A stretch of DNA of 64,000 bases, taken from Saccharofermentans sp. (GTDB lineage Bacteria; Bacillota; Clostridia; Saccharofermentanales; Saccharofermentanaceae). Numbering within the stretch: position 1 is the first letter of the stretch; every line of letters begins with the position of its first letter. The position numbers and the translations under genes were made by a program. Positions 26,542-36,545 of this stretch are shown one piece after another. The stretch lies in assembly GCA_024403855.1 (NCBI GenBank), contig JAKSRC010000001.1, positions 183,865 through 247,864 on the forward strand. The letters run 5' to 3'. The notes beneath the pieces were generated by a model. That model had not been told where the DNA came from. It did no database searches and worked only from the letters and a program-made list of their open reading frames with translations.

Positions 26542-27762
26542 TCACATCTTCAGATCTTTCATCATGAGCTCGGTCAATGGATGAATATCTCTTCCCTGTG
26601 AAACGAATTTATCTTTTACCGATGCCGCCGTCATACGCATCGCACTATCAAGGTCCTTCTCAGCGGCATTTCTAATCGGAGTAAGATCGGTATATGTTCT
26701 TGCAGGTTCAATTTTGTCAGCAAGATAAACGATCTTTTCGAGCAGATTCATGTCACCACGACCTGTTGTGTGATAACAGATGGCATCAAGAATTTCTTTG
26801 TCCTTTATACCAAGTTCTTCCTTTGCAAAAGTGCTGCCAGCAGGTGAATGAAGAAGTTTCTTTTCTGTAAAAAGATCACCTGAATACTTTTTCGCGAGCT
26901 TATTCTGAGTCTCGATCGGAAGCTCTTTTGCGCAGTCATGAAGTGCACCGGCTATGAGTGCTTTATCTTTATCAGCACCGAAAACCTCTGCAAGATGAGC
27001 TGACAGGTATCCGACATTCAATGTATGAAGGAGTCTCTTGCTTCCAAGATAATTAGACATCCATACCGAAGCTTCGAAAAACTGCTTTTTCGCTTCATCG
27101 GAAACTCCGGAAAGCATAGTATTCTCAGTATAGAGAGCATGCCTTGCAATAAACTCTCTTGTAGGCTCAGGCACTTTGGAGAAATCTCCTGTGGACAGAA
27201 TCTCAGATGAAGAACACAAAACACCATCAAGTCTGAATATCTCGACCTTACCGCCAAGATTTTTTCTGATTGAGCTTGCTGCCTTCTCGACATCAGTGTC
27301 ATCACCGGGCCTTGCAGCAGCCAGAAGAGCTGCATGCTTTAATATATCTTCAGGCTTATACCATGTCTCAAATGTTGCGAGAGTATCAGAGCCCATGACC
27401 CAGAAAAATTCATGGTCTTCCTCTGCCTTCTTACGCTTAATATCGTTGGAAAGTAAGAATTCTCTAATGTATTTCTTTGATGTGAGCTTGGCAAGTACAA
27501 CGGAAGTATAGCTTACGCCATCAATTCCGAATTCAACATCGCTGACATAACAATTCTTGATTCCGAGGCCTTCAATGGTCTCTTTCATCATGACCAAACG
27601 ATACGGAGGCGGAAGCTTATTCGAATATAACTTAAAGTTATTCCTCACCGAAGGAATAACGATCAGCAAATCTACAATACCGCTCTTTAAGGCGGATTTA
27701 ATCATTGCTATATGACCGTTATGTACCGGATCGAACGAGCCTCCGTAGATGCCTATTCTCAT
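26542..27762 (-). CDS. nadD: Fused nicotinate-nucleotide adenylyltransferase (NadD) and YqeK HD hydrolase
   Basis: A 406-residue fusion. Residues 1-200 are NadD: GGSFDPVHNGHIAMIKSAL (nucleotidyltransferase GxFDPxHxGH motif) and MGSDTLATFETWYKPEDI. Residues about 215-406 are YqeK: HTLNVGYLSAHL, HDCAKEL near 274, CYHTTGRGDMNLLEKIVYLADKIEP. NadD makes deamido-NAD in NAD synthesis. YqeK is an HD-domain enzyme described as a symmetrical Ap4A hydrolase. In many firmicutes these are two adjacent genes; here they are one protein. The start shares a base with the purD stop (TAATG). Confidence 0.95.
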   Translation of the reverse strand: MRIGIYGGSFDPVHNGHIAMIKSALKSGIVDLLIVIPSVRNNFKLYSNKLPPPYRLVMMKETIEGLGIKNCYVSDVEFGIDGVSYTSVVLAKLTSKKYIREFLLSNDIKRKKAEEDHEFFWVMGSDTLATFETWYKPEDILKHAALLAAARPGDDTDVEKAASSIRKNLGGKVEIFRLDGVLCSSSEILSTGDFSKVPEPTREFIARHALYTENTMLSGVSDEAKKQFFEASVWMSNYLGSKRLLHTLNVGYLSAHLAEVFGADKDKALIAGALHDCAKELPIETQNKLAKKYSGDLFTEKKLLHSPAGSTFAKEELGIKDKEILDAICYHTTGRGDMNLLEKIVYLADKIEPARTYTDLTPIRNAAEKDLDSAMRMTAASVKDKFVSQGRDIHPLTELMMKDLKM

Positions 27763-29021
27763 TACTTGCCGAGTGTCCTTCCAATATCTTTACGGAAGTG
27801 CATCTTATCGAAAGTAATAGGAGCCAAACCTTCATAAGCTGAATCGATAGCTTCATCAAGAGTCTTGCCTTCACCGTAAACACAGAGAACTCTGCCGCCG
27901 CTTGTAACGATCTTGCCGTCTTCTGTCATCTTTGTTCCAGCATGGAAAACGAGGTGATCGCATGTATCAAGGCCCTTAATCTCAAAGCCCTTCTCGTAGC
28001 TCTCAGGATATCCGCCGGAAGCAGCTACTACAACGCATGAGCAGCAGTCCTTCCACTTAATATCGATATCAGAAAGAGTTCCGTCGATTGTTGCCTGGAA
28101 GATATCGAAAATATCTGTCTCAAGACGAGGCAGGATAGCCTGTGTCTCAGGATCACCGAATCTTGCATTATATTCAACAACCTTCGGACCATCCTTTGTG
28201 AGCATAAGTCCGAAATAGATAACACCCTTAAAAGGTCTTCCCTCTTTTACGAGAGCCTTCATTGTAGGATCGATAATTGTCTCATAGATTCTCTTATTGT
28301 CTTCTTCGCTTAAATCAGCGCCGGGTGTAACAGCACCCATACCACCTGTATTAAGGCCCTTATCTCCGTCTAAAGCTCTCTTATGGTCTCTTGAAGAGAT
28401 CATAGGAACTGCGATTTTTCCGTCAGCAAAAGCAAGAACAGTGAGCTCCGGACCAGTCATGAATTCTTCAATAACGACTGTACTGCCTGCAGAACCGAAC
28501 TTGTGGTCAGACACCATCTCATGAACAGCTGTCTTAGCGTCTTCGATTGTCTGCGCAATGATTACGCCCTTGCCCAAAGCAAGACCGTCGCACTTGATTA
28601 CGATAGGAGCTTCCTGTGTATCAAGATACTTTACTGCATCTTCTTCATTATCGAAAATCTCATACTTAGCAGTAGGAATATTGTACTTCTTCATGAATTC
28701 CTTGGAGAAAGCCTTGGAAGCTTCGATAATAGCTGCATTTGCCTTAGGGCCGAAAGCTCTGATACCAACTTCGTTGAGCTTATCAACAAGACCCATAGCA
28801 AGCGGATCGTCAGGTGCAACAACTACAAGGTCAAAGCTGCCTTCCTTAGCATAATTAACGATACCATCAATATCTGTTGCCTTGATATTAACATTGGTTG
28901 CAATCTGAGCTGTACCGCCGTTACCGGGAGCACAATAGAGTTCATCAACCTTTGAGCTTTCCTTAAGTTTTACACAGATAGCGTGCTCTCTTCCGCCGCC
29001 GCCTACTACAAGAACCTTCAT
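27762..29021 (-). CDS. purD: Phosphoribosylamine-glycine ligase
   Basis: A 419-residue ATP-grasp enzyme of purine synthesis (step 2), joining glycine to phosphoribosylamine. The start VLVVGGGGREHAICVKL and PGNGGTA are diagnostic; ATP-grasp motifs include IVIKCDGLALGKGVIIA and VVEYNARFGDPETQAILP. Length is normal. The ribosome binding site is GGAGG before AATATTCAATG. No other pur genes are adjacent; it sits between hom and nadD in an apparently co-directional run. Confidence 0.97.
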   Translation of the reverse strand: MKVLVVGGGGREHAICVKLKESSKVDELYCAPGNGGTAQIATNVNIKATDIDGIVNYAKEGSFDLVVVAPDDPLAMGLVDKLNEVGIRAFGPKANAAIIEASKAFSKEFMKKYNIPTAKYEIFDNEEDAVKYLDTQEAPIVIKCDGLALGKGVIIAQTIEDAKTAVHEMVSDHKFGSAGSTVVIEEFMTGPELTVLAFADGKIAVPMISSRDHKRALDGDKGLNTGGMGAVTPGADLSEEDNKRIYETIIDPTMKALVKEGRPFKGVIYFGLMLTKDGPKVVEYNARFGDPETQAILPRLETDIFDIFQATIDGTLSDIDIKWKDCCSCVVVAASGGYPESYEKGFEIKGLDTCDHLVFHAGTKMTEDGKIVTSGGRVLCVYGEGKTLDEAIDSAYEGLAPITFDKMHFRKDIGRTLGK

Positions 29022-29047
29022 TGAATATTCCTCCGAATTCTTTTCGA

Positions 29048-30232
29048 TTATTTAAGATAGTGCATCCAGGACTTAGCGCCTGTCTCAGTCATAACAGCTT
29101 CGATGTCCTTATGCTTAATTCCATTTATGAGGATTGCCTCTTCAGAAAGATATACACAAGCATATCCCTTAACCGTAACATTTGCTGCATTATCAACTCT
29201 GATAACGATATCTGCAACGATCTCATCGTAAGGTGTAATATCAACACTCTCGCTTGTCCATGCGCGGCTCTCTGAAGGATTGCCCATAGCAGCTTCCAAT
29301 ACGTCACCGCAAACAGCAGAAGCTGTAGGAAGTGTACCAGCGCCCTGACCGTAGAACATAGCACGACCAAGACTGTTACCATCTACCATAACTGCATTGA
29401 ATACGTCCTTAACGTTGTAAAGGAGATTGCTCTTATCAACCATTGTAGGAGCAACATAACAAACGGGCTTATCCTCACCACACTCATAAAGAGCGATGAG
29501 TTTGATCTCACATCCGATAGATGCTGCAAATTCCATGTCAGCTACACTGATCTTGGAGATACCCTCAGCTGAGATAAGGTCAGGAGCGATATATTCGCCA
29601 TCATTTGCGATAGTAGAAAGGATTGAAAGCTTTCTCTGTGCATCGATACCATCGATATCAGCAGAAGGATTAGCTTCAGCAAAACCGTTAGCCTGAGCCT
29701 GCTTCAAAGCTGTATCGAAGTCCAATCCCTCATCCTTCATCTGAGAAAGGATATAGTTTGTTGTACCATTAACGATACCGGCAATTCTTGTGATCTTATT
29801 TGCAGCAAGGCACTTATAAAGAGGTCTGATAATCGGGATACCACCGCCTACTGCAGCTTCGAAAAGATAGCAGCAGCCATTTTCCTGTGCAATCTTAATA
29901 AGCTCAGGGCCCTTTGTGGAAACGAGCTCCTTATTTGAAGTAACAACACTTATTCCGGAAGACAATGCACGCTTTGTGAATTCATAAGCAATCTTTGCTC
30001 CGCCGATAGTCTCAACAGCAATCTTGATGTCCTTGTCTGTGAAGACATCCTCTGCATTATGAGTAACGAGACCTGCAAATCTGCTCTCAGGGAAATCCCT
30101 GATATCAAGAATATGCTTAACTAAGATCTCTTCGCCAACTCTTTTTGCGATAACATCCTTGTTAACGTCAAGTGTCTCGGCTACACCGGAACCAACCGTA
30201 CCGAAACCTAAAATTGCAATGTTAATTGCCAT
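29048..30232 (-). CDS. hom: Homoserine dehydrogenase
   Basis: A 394-residue protein with an N-terminal Rossmann fold (INIAILGFGTVGSGVAETLD) and the catalytic domain with KELVSTKGPELI, AAVGGGIPIIRPL, GIVNGTTNYILSQM and the signature FAEANPSADIDGIDAQRKL. It reduces aspartate semialdehyde to homoserine for threonine and methionine synthesis. It stops where many homologues add a C-terminal ACT domain; an ACT protein is encoded immediately upstream by a separate gene. The ribosome binding site is AAGGAAA. Confidence 0.96.
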   Translation of the reverse strand: MAINIAILGFGTVGSGVAETLDVNKDVIAKRVGEEILVKHILDIRDFPESRFAGLVTHNAEDVFTDKDIKIAVETIGGAKIAYEFTKRALSSGISVVTSNKELVSTKGPELIKIAQENGCCYLFEAAVGGGIPIIRPLYKCLAANKITRIAGIVNGTTNYILSQMKDEGLDFDTALKQAQANGFAEANPSADIDGIDAQRKLSILSTIANDGEYIAPDLISAEGISKISVADMEFAASIGCEIKLIALYECGEDKPVCYVAPTMVDKSNLLYNVKDVFNAVMVDGNSLGRAMFYGQGAGTLPTASAVCGDVLEAAMGNPSESRAWTSESVDITPYDEIVADIVIRVDNAANVTVKGYACVYLSEEAILINGIKHKDIEAVMTETGAKSWMHYLK

Positions 30233-30253
30233 GTCTGCTTTCCTTACCTTTCA

Positions 30254-30700
30254 TTATTCCCTGCTCAGGATCATGCACTTACGTACACCTGCGAGCTTAG
30301 AGATATCATTAATTATATCGTCAACGGTGCCATACATCGAAACAGTCTCAATAGAGATTGAAATGTCCGCAAGACCGTTAATCGGGATATTCTGATTGAT
30401 TGTCAGAATGTTTGCGCGGGATTCAGCGATAGTTCGAATTATCTCTGACAAAATGCCCTGGAAGTTCTCAACTGAAAGAAGAAGTGTTACCTTCTTGCCA
30501 CTTGCTGCCTCATAGAACGGTAAAACAGAATCCTTGTACTTGTAGTACGCACTTCTTGAAAGACCTGTCTTTCTTACAGCTTCATTAACCGAAGTGGACT
30601 CTCCGGTATTAAGACGCTGCTTGACTTCCATTACTTTAATGAAAACTTCAGGCAAAACTCTCTTGTCTACAAGGAAATACTCTGGGATATCCTGTTGCAT
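30254..30700 (-). CDS. ACT-domain protein (UPF0735 / PheB type)
   Basis: 148 residues from the ATG at 30700, preceded by AAAGG at about 9 bases; an upstream in-frame ATG at 30757 adds a basic stretch not seen in the family. The N-terminal part is HTH-like (TSVNEAVRKTGLSRSAYYKY), followed by an ACT domain (KVTLLLSVENFQGILSEIIR, GLADISISIETVSMYG). Family members lie next to amino-acid genes and probably sense an amino acid. It precedes hom by 21 bases, so it probably regulates the homoserine dehydrogenase step or gene (inference). Confidence 0.88.
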   Translation of the reverse strand: MQQDIPEYFLVDKRVLPEVFIKVMEVKQRLNTGESTSVNEAVRKTGLSRSAYYKYKDSVLPFYEAASGKKVTLLLSVENFQGILSEIIRTIAESRANILTINQNIPINGLADISISIETVSMYGTVDDIINDISKLAGVRKCMILSRE

Positions 30701-30871
30701 AAGAAAGACCTTTCTACGAGTTTTTCGCGCTTTCTGTATACCTCCACAGGTGGACATTTGTACGCGCCCGACAATATTAACACGATTGAGGGGTCATTTC
30801 AACTTATTATAATAAAGGAGTCGTAAAGCCAGTGTCTTCTTTGCACCGTTCAAAAGTGCCGATTACAGTGA

Positions 30872-31480
30872 TTAACCGAGCTCGCTCTTAAGCTTTTCAG
30901 CCATAGCTTTTAATGCTCTGCCTCTGTGGCTGATTGAATTCTTCTGTTCTCTGGGCATCTGTGCCGTAGTCATGCCAAATTCAGGAACATAGAAGATAGG
31001 ATCGTAACCGAATCCGCCCTCGCCTGCCGGCTTTTCGTGAAGGATTCCATGAACTTCTCCCCTGACTGTGAATTCTGTACCGTCAGGTCTTACAACAGCT
31101 ATAGCACATACAAAGTGAGCTGTACGTTTTTCTTCAGGAACATCCTTAAGCATCTCGAAAATCTTGGCAAACTTTTCAGGATAAGTAGAATTCTCTCCAC
31201 AAAATCTTGCTGAATAAATACCGGGAGCGCCGTCTAATGCATCAATACAAAGACCTGAGTCATCTGCCATAACATAAGCATTTTTCGCAAGACCATGTAC
31301 AGTACGTGCCTTGATAAGCGCATTCTCCTCGAAAGTCTTTCCATCCTCAACGATATCAGGATTAAAGCCCTCTTCTTTCATAGTAGTAACCACGAAAGGA
31401 GTTCCCATTAAAATATCTGCAATCTCTATTACCTTGTCTTTATTTGAAGTAGCAAGTATGAGTTTCAACTGTTCTGTCAT
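30872..31480 (-). CDS. rdgB: Non-canonical purine NTP pyrophosphatase (RdgB/HAM1)
   Basis: 202 residues from the ATG at 31480 (GGAGG 5 bases upstream). The family opening LILATSNKDKVIEIADIL, VMADDSGLCIDALDGAPGIYSARFCGE, GEGGFGYDPIFYVPE and SHRGRALKAM are all present. It hydrolyses dITP, ITP and XTP to keep them out of nucleic acid. The start overlaps the end of the rsmF-like gene by 4 bases. Confidence 0.97.
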   Translation of the reverse strand: MTEQLKLILATSNKDKVIEIADILMGTPFVVTTMKEEGFNPDIVEDGKTFEENALIKARTVHGLAKNAYVMADDSGLCIDALDGAPGIYSARFCGENSTYPEKFAKIFEMLKDVPEEKRTAHFVCAIAVVRPDGTEFTVRGEVHGILHEKPAGEGGFGYDPIFYVPEFGMTTAQMPREQKNSISHRGRALKAMAEKLKSELG

Positions 31481-32907
31481 ATAAGCCTCCAAGCCTTAGG
31501 ATACATATTTTTAGCTGTTGTACCGTTGATTTTGGCAAAACCAAGCGGATAGTTGCCGCCTCCGACGATAATAAGTCCTGATGACTTCAATCCATCTTCG
31601 GGCAAGATCGATATCGTATCGCCCTTCAGATACTTAACAAGTCTGTCATCACTTCTATCAAGTGCCAGATACGAATCATCTTTTACTGAAGAACGCTCTA
31701 AAGCCAACGCAATACTGTTTGAAGGCTCGAAAACCTTCTTTCCGGACTTTAATGGCTTGTTATCACCCACATAAAGGCCGGTCTTTACGACCTTGAGTCC
31801 CTTAAATAGTCTCTCATCAAAGGTCATCTGGAAAATTCCTGTGCCGTGATTTACAAATTCGCCCTGCAAGAGTTTTTCGCGACCGGAATCGGACAAAACT
31901 TCGCTCAAAAGGCTCATTGCCGCTTCAACATTCTTATCCTTCAAACGGGCTTCATACTTAATCAGATAATCTTCAGCTGACTTAAGATCCTTTTCCTCAC
32001 CCTTAATAAGATGGACGCAGAAATGTCCGTCGCCTTCAGATAAATGAGGCCAGATTCTCATTGAACCGGGAAGAATCGAATTCTCACCGTTATGTGTAAT
32101 TCCTGATATCTCAGGATGAGCTTTTACATGATATTCAGGATGACGCTCTATGAACCTTGCTATCTGATTCTCGTCTTCTTCAACACAGAATGTACATGTC
32201 GAGTATACGATTGAACCGCCATCTTTAAGGCACTTGTCAGCTGCTTCCAAAATAGATTCCTGCAAAGGAACGCATACCTTAGGGCCATAGTTCATATAGC
32301 TCTTGCAGGCACCCGGATCTCTTCTGAACATGCCTTCACCGGAGCACGGTGCATCGATAAGAATCTTATCGAAAAAGAGAGGAAGCCTTGAAGCTATATT
32401 TTCGGGAGTCTCATTAAGGATAACAACACCCTTAATACCTGAACGCTCAATATTACGAAGAAGAGCCTTCGATCTTTCGAAGCTTATCTCGTTTGCAACA
32501 AGAATTCCTTCTCCCCTCATGTCTTCGCCAAGTCTGCATGCCTTACCACCCGGTGCAGCGCAAAGATCCAGGACTATCTCGCCCGGTTTTGCTGCCATAA
32601 CCTGTGCAGGAAGCATCGCAGAAGGTTCCTGAGGATAGTAAACGCCGGCGTGATAGAGGGCTTCCCTGCCACCGGTCTCGTTATTAATGTAGTAACCGCC
32701 ATTACACCAGGAAACCGGGTTATTACTCTCACCAAGTTCGGATAAAAGCTTTAATTCTTCATCTTTCGATGAGATCTTGGAGCGTGAAAATCTGATACCC
32801 TTCAAAGGTTCTTTATCAAAACTCTCGAAAAAACCTTCTCTGGGAACATAAGAACTTCCGGAGAAGAAATCATTCATCTCATTTATAAACTCTTCAGGAA
32901 GCTTCAT
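31477..32907 (-). CDS. RsmF/YebU-like rRNA cytosine-5 methyltransferase (NOL1/NOP2/Sun family)
   Basis: A 476-residue enzyme with SAM-binding LDLCAAPGGKACRLGE, the motif IV catalytic block DAPCSGEGMFRRDP (near residue 187) and the motif VI cysteine in YSTCTF (near 236), together forming the two-cysteine m5C mechanism. The C-terminal 180 residues match the RsmF-type extension and end with a PUA-like segment (GLIIVGGGNYPLGFAKINGT). The target is probably 16S rRNA. It overlaps rdgB and follows pepF by 7 bases. Confidence 0.93.
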   Translation of the reverse strand: MKLPEEFINEMNDFFSGSSYVPREGFFESFDKEPLKGIRFSRSKISSKDEELKLLSELGESNNPVSWCNGGYYINNETGGREALYHAGVYYPQEPSAMLPAQVMAAKPGEIVLDLCAAPGGKACRLGEDMRGEGILVANEISFERSKALLRNIERSGIKGVVILNETPENIASRLPLFFDKILIDAPCSGEGMFRRDPGACKSYMNYGPKVCVPLQESILEAADKCLKDGGSIVYSTCTFCVEEDENQIARFIERHPEYHVKAHPEISGITHNGENSILPGSMRIWPHLSEGDGHFCVHLIKGEEKDLKSAEDYLIKYEARLKDKNVEAAMSLLSEVLSDSGREKLLQGEFVNHGTGIFQMTFDERLFKGLKVVKTGLYVGDNKPLKSGKKVFEPSNSIALALERSSVKDDSYLALDRSDDRLVKYLKGDTISILPEDGLKSSGLIIVGGGNYPLGFAKINGTTAKNMYPKAWRLI

Positions 32908-32914
32908 TTAAACC

Positions 32915-34627
32915 TCACAGATTAAGGAAATCCGCACACTTATATGCAAGACGCTTCATAACATCTACATCAAAAGGTGATTCAATACCGGATTTCTTTA
33001 TAAGTTTCAAGAAAGTATCACTTCCGCCCAACTGGCAAAGAGTGTTGTACTTATCAAGCGCTACCTTCATATCGGCTCTTGACTCATCCCAGAGCTCTAA
33101 AGCGCAAATCTGGGATAGACAGTAATCGATATAGTAGAACGGCGTTGTGAAGATGTGATCCTTCTTCATCCAGGCACCGCCTAAAGCGTGGAAAGGTGTA
33201 TCGTTATCGTCGTAGTTTATGAACGGCTGATATGTCTGCTCAAGCATTCTCCAGATCTCGTGACGCTCATTAGGTGTCATATTCGGATTATCGTAAACGA
33301 TATGCTGGAACTCATCGACCATACAGCCATACGGAAGGAACAGAAGTCCATCTGTCATGTGGAGCTCACAGTACTGTTCAGCCTGCTTGCCATAGAAAAT
33401 GTTCATGAAAGGATAAGACATATATTCCATCGAAGTGGAATGGATCTCACATGTCTCAAGTGTCGGTGAAACGCACTCAACAAAAGGTGATGACTCAGCA
33501 CCTGCAAGCGCTGCATAAGCGTGTCCACCTTCGTGAATAACCGTTGCTACGTCATCGAAAGTACCATTACCGTTCATGAAGATAAAAGGAATGCAGTAAT
33601 CTTCAAGATACATGCAGTATCCACCGGTGGACTTTACAGGACGTGAAAGCAGATCTGTATATCCGTGATCGGACAGAATATCGAAAAAGCTCGGTGTCGC
33701 ACCAAACATCTTTCTAAAGAATTTTCCTGCCGCCTCTTCGTAAGTGTCCTTGCTTATTACAGGCGAAGGATTGCCCTCTTTGAAAAGACAAGGCAGATCG
33801 TGGAACATGAGTTCATCAACACCAAGTCTTTCCTTCTGGAGTTTTCTGATCTGCGTAGTAAGAGGCACAATGTATCTCTTTACATTCTCTCTGAACTTAG
33901 CTACGTCATCTCTGTTATAGTCGTAACGCTCCATACGCTTATAGCCGAGATCAGTAAAATTGTCATAACCAAGCTTTCTGGCTACAGTAGTTCTGGCTTT
34001 GACAAGATCATCGTAGATAATGTCATAAGTATCCTTGCGGGACATATAGTAAGCATCGAGAGCGATATGTGCGTCACGTCTTACCTTTCTGTCTGTGGAC
34101 TGGAGGTAAGGCTGAATAAGGCTCAAATTAAGCTTCTTTTTGCCAAGAGTAATCTCAGCTTCGGACTGCTTTTGTGAGTACTCGTTTTCGAGACGTGATT
34201 CTTCGGTAAGATCGTCAATAACCTCACTGGAGATGATCTCCTTCTGGTTCTTGGCCTTACGGAAAATCATGGGACCGTATTTTACCTTCAAACTGTCGGC
34301 ACAAGGTGCTGTAAGAAGGCCGGATAAAACAGCGGAAGAGAGTTCCTGAACTCTGGCAGTTGCCTCGTCAAAGAACTCCATTTCCGTGTTAAAAAACTCA
34401 TTTGAAGTATCCAGATCATGAAGGATCTGGCATAACGCATACTGAGTATCGAAAGAACTTATGGCTATCTCGTATTCCGCAATGGCTTCATCAGCCGCAT
34501 CGATAGTCTTAGCGGTCATGAGCCTCAATCTTACGGCCTTAACAGTCTCAGTAAACTTATCAAGATCCGGTCTTTGGTACTGAAGGTCCTTGAAATTAGG
34601 TACCGAACTGTTAGTAGCGTTATCCAT
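32915..34627 (-). CDS. pepF: Oligoendopeptidase F-like M3 metallopeptidase
   Basis: A 570-residue M3-family peptidase with the zinc motif VIHEGGHAYAAL (HExxH near residue 367) and the downstream metal-binding Glu in SPTLETCEIHSTSMEYMSYP. The rest is helical, without signal peptide, consistent with a cytoplasmic enzyme degrading peptides of roughly 7-17 residues. It lies between argS (18 bases) and the rsmF-like gene (7 bases) in a tightly packed run. The M3 family is clear; the PepF subgroup label is less certain. Confidence 0.9.
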   Translation of the reverse strand: MDNATNSSVPNFKDLQYQRPDLDKFTETVKAVRLRLMTAKTIDAADEAIAEYEIAISSFDTQYALCQILHDLDTSNEFFNTEMEFFDEATARVQELSSAVLSGLLTAPCADSLKVKYGPMIFRKAKNQKEIISSEVIDDLTEESRLENEYSQKQSEAEITLGKKKLNLSLIQPYLQSTDRKVRRDAHIALDAYYMSRKDTYDIIYDDLVKARTTVARKLGYDNFTDLGYKRMERYDYNRDDVAKFRENVKRYIVPLTTQIRKLQKERLGVDELMFHDLPCLFKEGNPSPVISKDTYEEAAGKFFRKMFGATPSFFDILSDHGYTDLLSRPVKSTGGYCMYLEDYCIPFIFMNGNGTFDDVATVIHEGGHAYAALAGAESSPFVECVSPTLETCEIHSTSMEYMSYPFMNIFYGKQAEQYCELHMTDGLLFLPYGCMVDEFQHIVYDNPNMTPNERHEIWRMLEQTYQPFINYDDNDTPFHALGGAWMKKDHIFTTPFYYIDYCLSQICALELWDESRADMKVALDKYNTLCQLGGSDTFLKLIKKSGIESPFDVDVMKRLAYKCADFLNL

Positions 34628-34645
34628 AAGTCAGCCTTTCTTAAA

Positions 34646-36391
34646 TTACATCTTCTCTACAACACCGATTCCGAGCATATCAAGTCCGGACTTCAATGTA
34701 TCTGCTACAGCTTCGCAAAGCTTAAGACGTGCATCTCTTGCTTCTGCAGAATCGCAGTTCAAGATTCTGGAATTGTTGTAGAAACGGTTGAAATTTCTAG
34801 CGATAAGCGCAATCTGACGAGAGATCATGAAAGGCTCATAGCTCTCAGCTGCCTTAACTACAGCATCCTTAAAGTCTGCAAGGCTTCTGATTACTGCATA
34901 TTCATCTTCCGCTGTGAGGCAGTTAACTGAATCTGCATTTGCCTTAACGCCCTGATCTTCTGCCTTTCTCAAGATAGACTTGATTCTTGCATATGTGTAA
35001 ATGAGGTAAGGTGCTGTATCGCCTTCGAAATCGAGCATATCATCCCAATCGAAGAAGATATCCTTCTCTCTGCCTGCCTTAAGATATGTGTAAGAAACAG
35101 CACCAAGACCAACGACTTCAGATACTTTTGCAATCTGCTCGTCTGTCATGTCGCCGCCACGAAGTTCGCTGTTCTTTCTGATGATCTCAGCTGTCTTTTC
35201 TGTTGTCTTATCAAGGAATTCATCAAGCTTAATGATGTTTCCGGCACGTGTTGAGAATGCCTTGTTATCCTTGAACTTCAAAAGACCAAATCCTACATGT
35301 ACGCAGTCGTCAGCGAAGTCATAGCCAGCCTTCTTAAGAACTGCGAAAACCTGCTTGAAGTGGAGCTGCTGTGGAAGTCCAACGACATAGATATTCTTAT
35401 GGAAATTGAACTCTTCATGTCTGTAAAGAACAGCTGCCAAATCTCTTGAAGCATAAATTGTGGTACCGTCGCTCTTAACTACAAGGCAAGGAGGAAGGTT
35501 CAGATCATCAAGCTTAACAACTCTTGCGCCTTCGCTCTCTTCAAGGAGATTCTTATCTTCAAGCATCTTTACGACACCGGGAATTCTTGATGAATAGAAA
35601 GACTCGCCGTTATAGTTATCAAACTTGATACCCATTCTTGCATATGTCTTCTCGAAAACTTCAAGGCTCAACTCTCTGAAGCGTGTCCACAGAGCAACTT
35701 CCTCTGCCTCACCCTCTTCAAGCTTTCTGAAGTTATCTCTTGCAACGTCTTCGAGTTCCTTTTCGCGCTCAGGAGACACCTTGCACTCATCGTGGAACTT
35801 AACATAGATTCTTGTGAGCTCGTCAATGGGATTCTCCTGCATAGCAGCTTCGTCACCCCAGAGTCTGTATGCCGTGATGAGCTTACCGAACTGTGTGCCG
35901 TAATCGCCCAAGTGGTTGAATCTGATTACGTTATAGCCAAGTCTTGTATAGATGTTGGAAAGTGAATTACCAAGAATGGTTGTGAAAGCGTGACCTACAT
36001 GGAAAGGCTTTGCGATATTAGGAGATGAGAACTCGATAATGACATTCTTACCTTCACCAATATTTCTGTTACCGTACTGGTCACCTGCTTCAAGGATCTC
36101 AGATACAACGCTCTTAGCAAGAACGCCTCTGTCGATTCTGAAGTTGATGTAAGGGCCTGCTGTATCAACAGTTACAGCACCATCAAAGCCTTTAACGAGT
36201 TCAGGAGAATCCTTAAGCTCGTTAGCGATCATGGGAGGAGCCTTACGAAGTGTCTTTGCAAGAACAAAGCACGGAAAAGCGTAATCACCAAGCTCGAGTT
36301 TCGGCGGAATCTCAATGAGGCCTTCTACCTGAGCCTTATCAAGGCCGGTACAAACACTTAAATTAGTTGCAATCTGATCTTTATAATCCAT
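34646..36391 (-). CDS. argS: Arginyl-tRNA synthetase
   Basis: A 581-residue class I synthetase with the HIGH variant HVGH in SSPNIAKPFHVGHAF near residue 130, RFNHLGDYGTQFGKLI, GAVSYTYLKAGREKDIFFD, and the C-terminal DALR-like anticodon-binding domain (YAVIRSLADFKDAVVKAAES). It charges tRNA-Arg. It is the first gene of the argS-pepF-rsmF-rdgB run, with AAGGAG before the start. Confidence 0.97.
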   Translation of the reverse strand: MDYKDQIATNLSVCTGLDKAQVEGLIEIPPKLELGDYAFPCFVLAKTLRKAPPMIANELKDSPELVKGFDGAVTVDTAGPYINFRIDRGVLAKSVVSEILEAGDQYGNRNIGEGKNVIIEFSSPNIAKPFHVGHAFTTILGNSLSNIYTRLGYNVIRFNHLGDYGTQFGKLITAYRLWGDEAAMQENPIDELTRIYVKFHDECKVSPEREKELEDVARDNFRKLEEGEAEEVALWTRFRELSLEVFEKTYARMGIKFDNYNGESFYSSRIPGVVKMLEDKNLLEESEGARVVKLDDLNLPPCLVVKSDGTTIYASRDLAAVLYRHEEFNFHKNIYVVGLPQQLHFKQVFAVLKKAGYDFADDCVHVGFGLLKFKDNKAFSTRAGNIIKLDEFLDKTTEKTAEIIRKNSELRGGDMTDEQIAKVSEVVGLGAVSYTYLKAGREKDIFFDWDDMLDFEGDTAPYLIYTYARIKSILRKAEDQGVKANADSVNCLTAEDEYAVIRSLADFKDAVVKAAESYEPFMISRQIALIARNFNRFYNNSRILNCDSAEARDARLKLCEAVADTLKSGLDMLGIGVVEKM

Positions 36392-36503
36392 AGTTTACAC
36401 TCCTTATAACAAATGACTATGTTACCATATTTGGACAATACTGACGAGGACATAGCATTTATTTATTATATAAATAATTGTTTTTTTCCATGCTTCTATA
36501 GGA

Positions 36504-36509
36504 TATAAT
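36504..36509 (+). promoter_or_regulatory. Likely -10 box of mraY
   Basis: A perfect TATAAT 36 bases before the mraY start. The upstream -35 area is only a T-rich tract (36478-36487). It lies in the divergent argS/mraY gap. Confidence 0.5.
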
Positions 36510-36545
36510 GCTTCTATTTCGAAACAAAGATTGAAGGTATGACAA

